Source of the DNA: JAJFUE01 sp039683515 | GTDB taxonomy: Bacteria > Sumerlaeota > Sumerlaeia > MVZB01 | Direction of reading: 5' to 3' | Length of the DNA stretch: 64,000 nt | Assembly: GCA_039683515.1 (NCBI GenBank) | Contig: JBDKRG010000010.1 | Coordinates: forward strand, 124,001 to 188,000 | Shown here: piece after piece, positions 1 through 9,508 of the stretch | Position numbering within the stretch: position 1 is the first letter of the stretch | Layout: each line of letters opens with the position of its first letter | Made by a program: the position numbers and the translations under genes | The notes under the pieces: generated by a model | Seen by the model: the letters and a program-made list of their open reading frames with translations, nothing else | Database searches by the model: none | What the model was told of the DNA's origin: nothing

Positions 1-1
1 G

Positions 2-526
2 TCGGGTATCGCCAATCAGTCCGAAGCCGACCTGTCGTTCGTCGGCGGGCAGAACCTCGTGCTCGCCAAGGCCGCCCGCGGGACGTTCGCATGGGGCGAC
101 GCCCCGACCACCCGCTCCATCCAGGCCGCCCGCGCGTTCGTGATTTTCCCGGCGGGCGAGGGGGGCGCGGCGATCGGGACCGACGCGGTCACGACCGGCA
201 CGCGGCTCGAGGTGGCCGGCGGCGACATCCGCATCAGCAAGGGCTCGCTCATTGTCGACGGCAAGCAGTTGGCCGCGCCCGACTACGTCTTCGAGCAGGG
301 CTACCGGCTGATGCCGCCCGACGAGCTGCGCGCGTTCATCGCCGCCAACCGGCACCTGCCCGGCGTCCCGTCGGGCGGCGAGATCTCGCAAAACGGGCTC
401 GACGTGAGCGAGTTCCAAATGCGCCTGCTCGAGAAAATCGAGGAGTTGACCCTCTACAGTCTCGCCCAGCAGGAGCGCATCGACAAACTCGAGAAGCAGA
501 TCGAAGACATGAAGCGGACGCGGTAG
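2..526 (+). CDS. C-terminal part of a surface protein with tail-fibre-type coiled-coil end (5' end outside window)
   Basis: The frame is open from the first bases, so the true start lies upstream; the GTG at 59 is internal. The visible 174 residues begin with a beta-rich stretch (SGIANQSEADLSFVGGQ) and end with the motif YVFEQGYRLMPPDELRAFI, then HLPGVPS, then LLEKIEELTLY and a heptad-like coiled coil. That end is known from tail-fibre-type or endosialidase-chaperone-like C-termini of large secreted proteins in Bacteroidota and relatives, where it probably drives trimer assembly. I see no evidence for S74 autoprotease activity. The stop lies 44 bases before the YD/Rhs gene on the same strand, so the two may be co-transcribed surface proteins. 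The family assignment of the C-terminal end is fairly secure; the function of the whole protein is unknown. Confidence 0.8.
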   Translation, partial: SGIANQSEADLSFVGGQNLVLAKAARGTFAWGDAPTTRSIQAARAFVIFPAGEGGAAIGTDAVTTGTRLEVAGGDIRISKGSLIVDGKQLAAPDYVFEQGYRLMPPDELRAFIAANRHLPGVPSGGEISQNGLDVSEFQMRLLEKIEELTLYSLAQQERIDKLEKQIEDMKRTR

Positions 527-570
527 CCCGGGCATCAGCGCGGGATTCAGTCCACATGCGGTTTCGAGCC

Positions 571-3500
571 ATGAAAGGCATTCTCCCAATGCAACCCGCA
601 TCGACCTGGGTCGCGTTGTGCCGTGCGATCTTCAGCGTTCTGCTGTTCATCCCGGCGGTGCAGGTTGCCGCCGCCGATTTTGACCTGCGCGACGGCGCCG
701 GCAAAACCGTTCTGCGCATCGATGCCGGCGGCAACGCCTGGCTGGCCGGGCCGCTCGAGCAGAACCAGCCGCTCGGGCCTGGACCGGCTCCGTCGGGCTG
801 GTCCGTTCGCGGCGAGGGCGGCGAGCGCGCCTGGGTGGGGGTTCAGGACGGCGCATTGCCCTCCGGCACGCTGCGGCTCAGCGGCGTGATCCATCCGACG
901 ACGGACACGAGCGCCGTCGCGGATGCGGTCTATTCGGTCCGGGGGGCGGGCGGCGCGACGGTTGCGGTCTTTCGGCGCAACGGCGACTTGAACCTTGCCG
1001 GCCGGGTCTTCGAAAACGCGGCGCCGATCGACGGGTGCCGGCCCGAGGCCGGAGTGCTCCAGTTCGCGTGCGCGAAGTATGAAACCGAGGAAGGCGCCCT
1101 GCTTGCGGAAATCCTCGTCGCGCGCACCGGCGGCACGACGGGCGCCGTGACGGTGCATTACGCGACCGCCGACGCGACCGCGCGCGCCGGCGAGGATTAC
1201 TCTGCCGCCGGCGGCACGCTGACGCTCGCCGACGGCGACGAGTCGAGCACGTTCACCGTTCCCATCCTGAGCGGCCCGGCCGTCGAGGGGACGGAAAGTT
1301 TGCGGCTCGAGCTGAGCGACCCGCGCGGGGGGTGCCGCCTCGGCGCCGTGCACCACGCGGAACTCGTGATTCACGAGCTGCCACCCGACCCGGTCGAAGC
1401 CGCGCCCGCAATCGATCGCACGCTGCCGACGAGCGCCCGGACCGCCTCGCGCTTCATCTACGATCCTGCGGCCGGCCGGCAGCCGATCCAGACCGGCGTC
1501 ACGTCGGGCACGATCGAGGCCGAACGCGCGGCGGTTTTCCACGGCACGGTTTACGGCCGCAGCGGCGAGACCTCGGCGCCGCTGGCCGGCGTGACGGTGA
1601 CCATCCTCGAGCGCCCCGAGCTGGGCCGGACACTGACGCGGGCCGACGGCTCGTTCGACCTCGTCGTCAACGGCGGCGGAACGCTTCCCATTCGGTTCGA
1701 GAAAAGCGGCTGGCTCGAGGTCATCCGGCGCACGCCGGTCAGCGCCGGCGAGTGGCGCGTCGTCGAGCCGGTCTGCCTGACGCCCAAATCGCGCCGCTAC
1801 CACTATGTCGACCTGCTCAACGCGGTCGAGCCGACGACGATCGCGCTCGACGCCACCGAAGACGCCGACGGCCGGCGCGAGGGCCGGCTCCTGTTCATGC
1901 CGGGGACGCACGCCGAACTCGTCGCCGCCGGCGACGACACAGAAACCACGCCGGTCAGCGGCATCAACATTTACTTCAACGAATTCACGGTCGGCGGCGA
2001 CGGCCCGGCGTCGATGCCCGCGGAACTCGACCCGGCCGTCGCCTACACCTACTGCATGGAGATCGGCGTGCTCGAGGCCGAAGCCGCCGGCGCGCCGACG
2101 GTCCATTTCGATCGCCCCGTGATTTATTACGTCGAAAACTTTCTTGGTTTTCCGGTGGGCGTGAACGCCCCGTCGGGATCTTTTACCCGGCAGGGGCTGA
2201 CGCCTCCGGGCCAGACCGACAAGCGGCTGGCCGGGCGGTGGGCGTCGGAGCCGAACGGGCGCGTCATCAAGATCCTCGGTGTCGATCAGGGGAGCGCCGT
2301 CCTCGACCTCAACGGCGGCGGTCAGCCCGCAACAGCCGCCGAACTGGCCGCGTTCGGCATCGATCCCGCCGAGCTCGCCATGCTTGCCGCGGACTACGCC
2401 GCCGGCGACGAACTCTGGCGCGTCCCTCTGACGCATTTTACCGAACCGAAGGATTACAACTGGCCCGTTTGGTTCTTCGGCCACATTCTCGACATCATCG
2501 GGTCCTCATTCTCCTCGGATAATTGCAAGTATTGGATCGATCAACTGTTGTTCACGTCGTTGATCGACGACATCATCGGCGGCTGGGGCTCGCTCGACGT
2601 CCCCAACCAGATCATGCGCGAGTCGGTCGGCATCGCCGGCACGCCGTTCTCGCTCAACTGGTCGAGCGACCGCGCGGCCGGCTGGCGCGGCGGCCGGGAA
2701 ATCATTGTCCCGCTCGTCGGCGACGCCGTCCCGCCCGATCTCGTCGCGGTCCGCGTCGAGATCCACATCGGCGGCCGGCTGATCACGCATCGCGTCGAGT
2801 CGCCGTTTACGCCGAATCAATCCTGGTCGTATGGCTGGGACGGCCTCGACGCGTGGGGGCGGCCGCTCGAGGGCTGGCAGCGCGCCCGCGTGAGCGTCGG
2901 CTGGGAGTGGCCCGGGTTCTACGGGTATCCGGCCGGCAGCTTCAAACAGATGCAGGCCGCCTACAACTACAATTTCGGACTCCCCTCCGACCCCGCCCTG
3001 TTCGACCCGCTCAACGCGCCGTATGGAACCGGAATCATCACGCGCGCGCGCACCCAGACGACCTGGCGCCGCTCCGAGATCCAGGTCGCGCCGGCGGCCC
3101 GCTCCGATTGCGGCTGGTTCACGCAGGGGCAGGGGATCGGCGGCTGGACGCCGAACGTCCACCACGGCTACGACCCCGAACGCGGCATTTTGTTCATGGG
3201 CGACGGCCGCCGCCTCGAGACCGCCGGTTTCCACGCGCTCAGCTTCAATCGCTTCGTCAACTTGATCGACCTGCTTCAAACGTTTTCGGTCCCCACCCCG
3301 TATTCAGGATTGGGCGGGATGGACGTCGGGCCCGACGGGGCGCTCTACGTCACCGACTGGAACGGCAACTATGTGTGGCGGCTCAAGAATCCGCGCAATC
3401 CCCGGAAACGCGATTACGAGATATTCGCCGGCACGGGCTATGGCGACGGCGATTACACGACCGGCGACGGCGGGATCGCGATCCTAGCCCAGCTGATCGG

Positions 3501-6500
3501 CGTCAAGGACATTGCCGCCGCCGACGACGGCAACATTTACGTCACGCAGGGCTATTCGGTTCGCAGGATCGACCGCGAAGGGATCATCCGCACGTATGGC
3601 GGCCTGGGGTCGTGGCAGAGCGCAGACCCGTCGACCTATGACGGCCGGTTCGCCCGCGAGATCAAGTTCGGCCCGCACAGCAGCAAGACCATCAAGCGCA
3701 TCGCGGCCGGGCGCGACGGCTCGATTTTCATCCTTCAATCCAGCAGCGTGGTCTTCCGCGTCGATCCGAGCGGCCGCATTTACCACTACGCCGGCTCGAG
3801 CGCCGACCCCGACGCCCACGAGGACGTCCCCGCCACGCTCTCGGCGATCTACGCCGAGGACATCGACATCGGGCCGGACGGCTCGCTCTACATCGTCGAG
3901 AACAACCGCATCCGGCGCGTCGATGCCACCGGCATCATCCGCACCATCGCCGGCGGTGTCGTCGGGACCCAGCCGACCGGCGGCGACGGCAGCCCGGCCA
4001 ACCAGGCCCGGATCGCCTACGCCAAATTCATCGAGGTCGCACGCGACGGCACGATCTATTTCCTGCAAGGAGCCCCCAACTTTTACCTGCGCACCGTGAC
4101 CGCCGACGGCCGCGTCTTCACGGTCGCCGGCAACGGCTCGATCGGCTACGGCGGCGACAAGGGGCCCGCCTCGCGCGCTTCGCTCGGCGTGATTCCAGGC
4201 GGCCTGGCACTCGACCGGAAAGGGACGATTTATCTGTCCAACCGGAGCAGCGACGGTTGGCCGCGCATGACCGACGTCGCCCGGATCGAGCCGATCATCC
4301 CGAAGGTCGACGCCGGCGACATCCTCATCCCCGACTGCGACGCCGGGACGATCTACCACTTCAGCGAGCAGGGCCGCCATCTCGAGACCCTCGACGCCGA
4401 CAACTACGAGCCGATCCTCACGTTCGACTACGACACCACCGGCCGGCTGGCCACGATCACCGACGCGTTCGACAATGTTACCCGCATCGAACGCGACGCG
4501 CAGGGCACGCCACGCTCGATCGTCGCCCCCTTCGACCAGGCCACCAGCCTGACGTTCGATGGCGAAGGCCGGCTTGCCGCCGTCGGCCTTCCCGGAAACC
4601 GACGCACGAGCTTCGGCTACGGCGCCGGCGACATGCTGACGACCGTCACCGGCGCGCGCCGGAACGACTACCAATTCGATTACGACGAGACCGGCCTCCT
4701 CGTCCTCGCGCGCGATCCGGTCGGCGGCGCGACCAGCTTCAGTCGCGTTGCGGTGAACGGCGGCGACGAGGCGTCCGGACACGCCGTGGTGACGACCACC
4801 AGCCTCGGCGTCGCCAATATCCATGCCGAGTATCAGCAACCGGACGGCACATTCATCCAGGTGCTCACGGCTCCCGACAACACGGTCACGACGCAAACCT
4901 GGCGCAAGGATCTAAGCGCCACGATCGTCTCGTCCGACGGCACGATTCAGGAGATCGAGTCCGGCCCCAGCGCGCGCGACGACATGGGCCTGCTCTACCC
5001 GTTCGTCACGTTGAGCCGCACGCGCATGGCCGGGCTGGAAACGCTGACGACGCACTCCCAGGTCGTCGAGTACGACGACTACAGCGACGATCCGGCCGAT
5101 TACAGCCAGACCGATTATTACCTGACCGACGGCCGATTGAGTCGCTCGACCATCAGCGAGCCCGACGATGACGGCCGGCGCGAAATCACGACCGTGTCGC
5201 CGCTGGGGCGGTCGTCGCGCTCGGTGATCGACCGCTGGGGCCGCCCCGTCGAGACCGGTCTCCCCAACGTCGAAGACGCCCACTACGAATACGACGGCCA
5301 TGGCCGGCTGTGGCGGCTGAGGACGGGCGACGGCGACGACGCCCGGGTGATTCGATACGCCTTTGACAGCCGGGGTCTTGTGGCGAACGTCACCGACCCG
5401 CTCGGCCGCCAAAGCATTTACGAGTACGACGCCGCCGATCGGCTGACCACGCACACGCTCCCCGGCGGCGCCCGCGTCGGCTACGAGTACGACGCCAGCG
5501 GCAACCTGACCGCCGTCGCTCCGCCCGGGCGGCCCGCCTACCGCTTCGAGTATTCGCCGCGCAGCGAAATGACCGCGAGCCGCTCGCCCGCGGGGAACGC
5601 GCGCGACATCCTCTACGAGTTCGACCTCGACCGCCGTCCCTCGCGCGTCGAGCTTCCCTCGGGCGCCGAGATCCGCTACGACTACGACCCGGCCGGGCGG
5701 CTGGTCCGGACCCATGCGCCTCTCGTGACGCTTCGCAACGAGTATGATTCGCTCGGCCGCGCCGTCCTCACCGGCGACGGCACGACCACGTTCAGCTACC
5801 GGTATTCGGGCTCGCTCCCGCTGTGCATGAGGATCGACGGCCCGGTCAGCGGGACGGTCACCTCGGTCCTGGGCGCCGGTTTCCGACGCCTTTCAACAAG
5901 CCTTTATGACAACACGTCCACATGCACCCTGACCTACGGCGAGGACGATGACGGCCTCCCCACGCGCATCGGCGCGCTCCATCTGGAATACCGCCCCGAT
6001 AACACCCAGCTCACGCGCGCCGCCGTCGGCGACGGCGAGACCACGGTCTCGACCTCGTTCGGCTACAACTCGTTCGGCGAACTCTCGACTCTCGCGGCCG
6101 AGCGGCTCGCGGGCGGCGACCCGATCCCGCTCTACGACGCGCAGTTTGCCCGCGACAAGCTGGGCCGGATCACGAACCAGCTGGAATCGGTCAGCGGCGG
6201 CGGTTCCTCGGAGCGCTATTACTTCTACGATCTCGCCGGCCGGCTTCGCGCCACCAGCGACGGCGCGACGACGCTGACGACCTACACCTACGACGCCAAC
6301 GGAAACCGCCTCGCGCGCTGGTCGCAGACCGAGGGCACGGTCGAATTCAATTACGACACCCTCGACCGGCTCACGGGCGACAGCCTCGGCCATCAGTGGC
6401 AATACAATGCCGACGGCCAGCTCACGACGCGCACGCTCGGCGCGGCGCGCACGGTCTTAAACTATGCTGCCACCGGCGAGCTCCTCGGCGTGAGCCTCCC

Positions 6501-7521
6501 CGACGGCCGCCAGGTCGCCTACACGGTCGACCCGCTCGGCCGCCGGGTCGAGCGTCGCGTCGACGGCCGGCGCACCGATGCCTGGCTCTATTCGGCCGGC
6601 GCAGCGCCGATCGCGCGGATCGAGGCCGGCCGCGTGCGCGACCTCTACGTCTACGGCCTGCGCGCGCACGTCCCCGACTACCTGGTCCGCTTCGGGAACG
6701 ACGGGACGTCCACCACGTGGCGCCTCATCACCGACCAGCGCGCGAGCGTCCGCCTCGTGGTGAACGTCGCCACCGGCGCCGTCGGCCAGCGCCTCGGCTA
6801 CGACGATTTCGGCCGCGTCACCGAGGACACCAGTCCCGGGTTCCAGCCGTTCGGTTTCGCCGGCGGCCTCTACGACCCGGCGACCGGCCTCGTCCGGTTC
6901 GGCGCCCGCGACTACGATCCCGAAACCGCCCGCTGGACCACACTCGACCCCATCGGCTTCTCGGGCGGCTTGAACCTATACGGCTACTGCGTCGGCGATC
7001 CGATCAATGGGATTGATCCGGACGGGTTGGACTGGCTTGAGAATAGCTCCAACTGTATCGCGGGCTTCTTCGATAACATGACTTTTGGGCTGACAGCGCT
7101 GATTCGTGAAGCCATCGGGATCAATTCGGCCGTCGACCATAACAGTAGTTGGTACAGAGGTGGTGAAGTTGCTGAAATCGCCGTTGAATTAGCCATTACG
7201 GGTGGTTCGGCCGTATTGAAACATTTGGCCGCAAAAGCCAGCCGCAAGGCGGTCCGGTCAGCAGCGGCAACGCTGGTAAGACCATTGAGGCAGCCGGGCA
7301 TGAATGTGCATCATATCAATCCGTTGTTTGGCCACCCGGGTGGATTTCCAGCATTGTTCCCGACCGGTGGACTTCCTGCTTGGATTCATTCAGGACGCCG
7401 AAACCTGATGCTGGTTGCGGAACACACCGACTTGCATCGAAGGATCAGAAGATTGGAGAACATGTTTGACGCTTTCCTGAGATCGCTCATGGCACGCAGT
7501 CTGCGAGGTATCATCAAATGA
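571..7521 (+). CDS. Teneurin-like YD/Rhs-repeat secreted protein with HNH-like C-terminal toxin tip
   Basis: About 2316 residues from ATG 571, chosen because a signal peptide follows (charged start, hydrophobic core FSVLLFIPAVQVAAA). ATG 556 and 589 are alternatives, and the frame stays open upstream to 91 without secretion features. Domains in order: Calx-beta-like (about 172-268), carboxypeptidase-regulatory-like beta domain (about 323-376), an ESVGIAGTPFSLNWSSDR segment typical before YD shells, NHL-type propeller blades (about 910-1230), many YD/RHS repeats (about 1250-2090), and the Rhs-associated core YDPATGLVRFGARDYDPE ... GYCVGDPINGIDPDGL (about 2091-2152). The last ~164 residues differ in composition: a hydrophobic helix, then MNVHHINPLFGHPGG, FPTGGLPAWIHSGRRNL and HTDLHRR, resembling HNH/His-Me nuclease tips of polymorphic toxins. 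The TGA overlaps the next ATG. Family knowledge: the YD shell encloses and presents a cleavable toxic tip. Nuclease activity is inferred. Confidence 0.9.
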   Translation: MKGILPMQPASTWVALCRAIFSVLLFIPAVQVAAADFDLRDGAGKTVLRIDAGGNAWLAGPLEQNQPLGPGPAPSGWSVRGEGGERAWVGVQDGALPSGTLRLSGVIHPTTDTSAVADAVYSVRGAGGATVAVFRRNGDLNLAGRVFENAAPIDGCRPEAGVLQFACAKYETEEGALLAEILVARTGGTTGAVTVHYATADATARAGEDYSAAGGTLTLADGDESSTFTVPILSGPAVEGTESLRLELSDPRGGCRLGAVHHAELVIHELPPDPVEAAPAIDRTLPTSARTASRFIYDPAAGRQPIQTGVTSGTIEAERAAVFHGTVYGRSGETSAPLAGVTVTILERPELGRTLTRADGSFDLVVNGGGTLPIRFEKSGWLEVIRRTPVSAGEWRVVEPVCLTPKSRRYHYVDLLNAVEPTTIALDATEDADGRREGRLLFMPGTHAELVAAGDDTETTPVSGINIYFNEFTVGGDGPASMPAELDPAVAYTYCMEIGVLEAEAAGAPTVHFDRPVIYYVENFLGFPVGVNAPSGSFTRQGLTPPGQTDKRLAGRWASEPNGRVIKILGVDQGSAVLDLNGGGQPATAAELAAFGIDPAELAMLAADYAAGDELWRVPLTHFTEPKDYNWPVWFFGHILDIIGSSFSSDNCKYWIDQLLFTSLIDDIIGGWGSLDVPNQIMRESVGIAGTPFSLNWSSDRAAGWRGGREIIVPLVGDAVPPDLVAVRVEIHIGGRLITHRVESPFTPNQSWSYGWDGLDAWGRPLEGWQRARVSVGWEWPGFYGYPAGSFKQMQAAYNYNFGLPSDPALFDPLNAPYGTGIITRARTQTTWRRSEIQVAPAARSDCGWFTQGQGIGGWTPNVHHGYDPERGILFMGDGRRLETAGFHALSFNRFVNLIDLLQTFSVPTPYSGLGGMDVGPDGALYVTDWNGNYVWRLKNPRNPRKRDYEIFAGTGYGDGDYTTGDGGIAILAQLIGVKDIAAADDGNIYVTQGYSVRRIDREGIIRTYGGLGSWQSADPSTYDGRFAREIKFGPHSSKTIKRIAAGRDGSIFILQSSSVVFRVDPSGRIYHYAGSSADPDAHEDVPATLSAIYAEDIDIGPDGSLYIVENNRIRRVDATGIIRTIAGGVVGTQPTGGDGSPANQARIAYAKFIEVARDGTIYFLQGAPNFYLRTVTADGRVFTVAGNGSIGYGGDKGPASRASLGVIPGGLALDRKGTIYLSNRSSDGWPRMTDVARIEPIIPKVDAGDILIPDCDAGTIYHFSEQGRHLETLDADNYEPILTFDYDTTGRLATITDAFDNVTRIERDAQGTPRSIVAPFDQATSLTFDGEGRLAAVGLPGNRRTSFGYGAGDMLTTVTGARRNDYQFDYDETGLLVLARDPVGGATSFSRVAVNGGDEASGHAVVTTTSLGVANIHAEYQQPDGTFIQVLTAPDNTVTTQTWRKDLSATIVSSDGTIQEIESGPSARDDMGLLYPFVTLSRTRMAGLETLTTHSQVVEYDDYSDDPADYSQTDYYLTDGRLSRSTISEPDDDGRREITTVSPLGRSSRSVIDRWGRPVETGLPNVEDAHYEYDGHGRLWRLRTGDGDDARVIRYAFDSRGLVANVTDPLGRQSIYEYDAADRLTTHTLPGGARVGYEYDASGNLTAVAPPGRPAYRFEYSPRSEMTASRSPAGNARDILYEFDLDRRPSRVELPSGAEIRYDYDPAGRLVRTHAPLVTLRNEYDSLGRAVLTGDGTTTFSYRYSGSLPLCMRIDGPVSGTVTSVLGAGFRRLSTSLYDNTSTCTLTYGEDDDGLPTRIGALHLEYRPDNTQLTRAAVGDGETTVSTSFGYNSFGELSTLAAERLAGGDPIPLYDAQFARDKLGRITNQLESVSGGGSSERYYFYDLAGRLRATSDGATTLTTYTYDANGNRLARWSQTEGTVEFNYDTLDRLTGDSLGHQWQYNADGQLTTRTLGAARTVLNYAATGELLGVSLPDGRQVAYTVDPLGRRVERRVDGRRTDAWLYSAGAAPIARIEAGRVRDLYVYGLRAHVPDYLVRFGNDGTSTTWRLITDQRASVRLVVNVATGAVGQRLGYDDFGRVTEDTSPGFQPFGFAGGLYDPATGLVRFGARDYDPETARWTTLDPIGFSGGLNLYGYCVGDPINGIDPDGLDWLENSSNCIAGFFDNMTFGLTALIREAIGINSAVDHNSSWYRGGEVAEIAVELAITGGSAVLKHLAAKASRKAVRSAAATLVRPLRQPGMNVHHINPLFGHPGGFPALFPTGGLPAWIHSGRRNLMLVAEHTDLHRRIRRLENMFDAFLRSLMARSLRGIIK

Positions 7522-8198
7522 GGAATCTGCTCGCATTTTTCATTGAAAAAGGGCCGGGAGGACGTGGGATCACCTTCGCTTTGGCCGGGTCGGTATTGCT
7601 GGGCTTAAAAGGTTTTCAATTTGAGCCCCCGCATCCTTTTTTGTTTTTCTTCGTAACTTTTTTTCTTATATCCGGTTTGTGGATCTTGGTCGGCTGGCTT
7701 GTCGGGCGGTCAAAACCACAAGCATGGGAAACCAGGCTTTGTGAAAATTCTAAAAGGATCGCAGATCTTCCGATCGGGGTTGCACGCGAATACGCGGAAA
7801 AGCTGCTGAAAGATTCAGGAAAATATCAATGTATCATCGATCCGGTCGACAAGTTCGCCCATGATGAAGAGATGCCTCCGCACGTTCGCGATTTTTTTAA
7901 GAGCTATCGTTCCATCATGATCCCGAATGGCGATGAAAACGTCGACCGCACGAAAATTGTTCGCTCCAGGCACCTCGCCGAGGGATGGGTCATTGGACGC
8001 GGCTTCGATCTGGTCGAGCTCACCGTCACCCGATCTTCGAATGTTATTTATGAATTGGATGGCTTGGAGCAACCCGGCGAGGAGCTTGCCGGGTATCCAA
8101 GTCTATATCATTGGCTCCTGACCACGGCCAATGTGCTGTATGATCTGGAATTTCCGGAGAAGGCCGCCGCGGCCGGCGGAGAAACGCCGGATGCCTGA
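7518..8198 (+). CDS. Membrane-anchored protein, candidate immunity protein for the Rhs tip
   Basis: The 226-residue protein starts at an ATG overlapping the stop of the YD/Rhs gene (ATGA), which means translational coupling and is the usual place for a cognate immunity gene. Two hydrophobic segments (about 18-30 and 42-65: FLFFFVTFFLISGLWILVGWLVG) anchor a soluble C-terminal domain of ~155 residues. That domain contains PPHVRDFFKSYRSI and ends in GYPSLYHWLLTTANVLY, faintly like SUKH-type immunity folds. I do not recognise the family with confidence. An inner-membrane protein guarding against a nuclease tip would be unusual; it might instead act on delivery or on the hydrophobic part of the tip. 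Base composition is AT-richer than the Rhs shell, matching the tip. Confidence 0.8.
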   Translation: MRNLLAFFIEKGPGGRGITFALAGSVLLGLKGFQFEPPHPFLFFFVTFFLISGLWILVGWLVGRSKPQAWETRLCENSKRIADLPIGVAREYAEKLLKDSGKYQCIIDPVDKFAHDEEMPPHVRDFFKSYRSIMIPNGDENVDRTKIVRSRHLAEGWVIGRGFDLVELTVTRSSNVIYELDGLEQPGEELAGYPSLYHWLLTTANVLYDLEFPEKAAAAGGETPDA

Positions 8199-8319
8199 TT
8201 GCCTGCCAGGGTTTGAACGGAAGAAGATGAGAAATCTCAATTCACGCGTCACAAAGCCCGGTTTTCAATGATCGCTTTAGTCGGATGGAGTTATTTTGGA
8301 CGGCAGTGGGAGGAAATAT

Positions 8320-9060
8320 ATGATTCGCAAATGGATGCAGTATACAAGTCCCTTGCGAGACCACGAGGCGGCGGTTTTGGGAGAGGTTTATAAAGCGGTT
8401 ATTCCAGAAAATGAATTCGCTATTGACCGACAAATCATTCGAGGTGTTGTGAAATGGCATAATAAATGTGAATATCAAATCAATTTAGATATTGGAAAAT
8501 GGGCATTTCCTCGGCTGTGGGACACGCCGATAATCGAAGGGTATGACTGTAGGAATCTATTGCTTGCCCGGTTCAAATTGGAAGTGTTGTTTGGCTTGCC
8601 GATCCGCCTGCATGTATCTGCCGAGCGTCCTATAATCATGAGTCGAATAATGCCGACTCCGGCGCGTTTGAATATAATAAATGCTAATGATTTCATCAGG
8701 CGTCCGCCCTTGTCTGAAAAATATATTGAACAGCTGGAAAACAAAAGAGGGATTCGTATTCCTGAAGATCTTAAATTGTTTTTGACAAGCAATGAATCCG
8801 CGGAATACCGCCACTCCATCAATCCATTAACTGAAGCAGAACTGATCAGCCCTGATCAGCATGTCTATTATAGGATATTAAATGGCGGTGGAATACATGA
8901 TCTTATAATTAGATTGAGCCGATCGGGCCAGCCTGGCGATCGCTTGTCAAAAGTCTTTCTGGTCGATTATGTCAAACATGAAGAGAGGTTTTTTGCAGAA
9001 GGGATCAGGGAGGCTGTCAAAATATTTGCGCAGATTCACCGGGAACATATTTTTCACTGA
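8320..9060 (+). CDS. SUKH (SMI1/KNR4)-like immunity family protein
   Basis: ATG 8320 is preceded by GGGAGG at 8308-8313, which favours it over the TTG at 8296. The product has 246 residues. The C-terminal part carries KYIEQLENKRGIRIPEDLKLF, which matches the first helices of SMI1/KNR4 (SUKH) domains: helix, then G-I-x-I-P-x-D-L-K-x-F. It continues to FLVDYVKHEERFFAEGI, typical of the later strands. The N-terminal ~100 residues are not recognised but recur in the fragment at 9214. SUKH proteins are the commonest immunity proteins of contact-dependent nuclease toxins. Here the gene sits 121 bases behind the Rhs toxin and its coupled partner. The region is strikingly AT-rich for this window, a sign of recent acquisition. 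It is either an additional or an orphan immunity gene. Confidence 0.82.
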   Translation: MIRKWMQYTSPLRDHEAAVLGEVYKAVIPENEFAIDRQIIRGVVKWHNKCEYQINLDIGKWAFPRLWDTPIIEGYDCRNLLLARFKLEVLFGLPIRLHVSAERPIIMSRIMPTPARLNIINANDFIRRPPLSEKYIEQLENKRGIRIPEDLKLFLTSNESAEYRHSINPLTEAELISPDQHVYYRILNGGGIHDLIIRLSRSGQPGDRLSKVFLVDYVKHEERFFAEGIREAVKIFAQIHREHIFH

Positions 9061-9213
9061 AATACGAATGCAATTACATTCCGCGGCGAGAAGTGAGTAA
9101 AAAACGATCGTGCTTCGGTCAATCTGAAATGATACTTATGATAATCATACTTTTGCGCAAAGAAGACGATGCGATGAGCGAGAATGTAAACATTTTTCGC
9201 TTGGGGAAAATCC

Positions 9214-9480
9214 GTGTTTCGTAATTTCATTTCCTACAGCAGCCAACCGCTGGATCACGAGCTCGCTGTTCAAACAGAGCCGTATAAGCGACTCGATCTT
9301 GAGGATGTGTTCGATATCGGAGCCGAGATAAAGAATGTGCGCGTTTTATGGAAAACCAAGAATGCCTATAGGCTCGCGGTCAATTATAGGACGTGGGCGC
9401 CATGAAGGCGGAAACGATTTGTGGGCAGCCTTCAAGGATGAGGGTAAGGGCCCGGAAGGCGTTGATTGTCGTGACTCGTT
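9214..9480 (+). pseudogene. Frameshifted partial duplicate of the SUKH-like immunity gene
   Basis: Starting at GTG 9214 (GGGG upstream), 63 residues read MFRNFISYSSQPLDHELAV..., which align end to end with the N-terminus of the 8320 gene: MxR, Y(T/S)S, (L/P)(R/D)DHE, VxxEPYK-like, and KNxYxLxVNYRTWAP against KCEYQINLDIGKWAF. The frame stops at 9403-9405, but a shifted frame continues with GGNDLWAAFKDEGKGPEGVDCRDSF, matching PRLWDTPIIEGYDCRNLLL of the intact copy. So the homology crosses a frameshift and then fades just before pxpB. The SUKH part itself is missing. This looks like a decayed tandem immunity cassette. Confidence 0.72.
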
Positions 9481-9508
9481 TCATTACTGTTTTCCGGGGC
9501 GAGGATTT

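Noticed and set aside
285..526. Active S74 intramolecular chaperone peptidase
   Set aside because: Only the assembly-type motif and coiled coil are seen; no Ser/Lys catalytic pair of S74 proteins could be identified in this short end.
91..570. N-terminal extension of the YD/Rhs frame upstream of ATG 571
   Set aside because: The extension is Arg/Pro-rich, overlaps the preceding real gene in another frame, and a proper signal peptide starts at 571.
547..2484. 645-codon antisense frame opposite the start of the YD/Rhs gene
   Set aside because: It mirrors a real coding strand with GC-rich third positions, has an Arg/Asp/Val-biased composition without domains, and covers a signal peptide and Calx-beta domain read on the other strand.
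9335..9508. N-terminal extension of PxpB
   Set aside because: This part of the frame is the decayed immunity copy read in the shifted frame; PxpB homology and the ribosome site begin at 9509.
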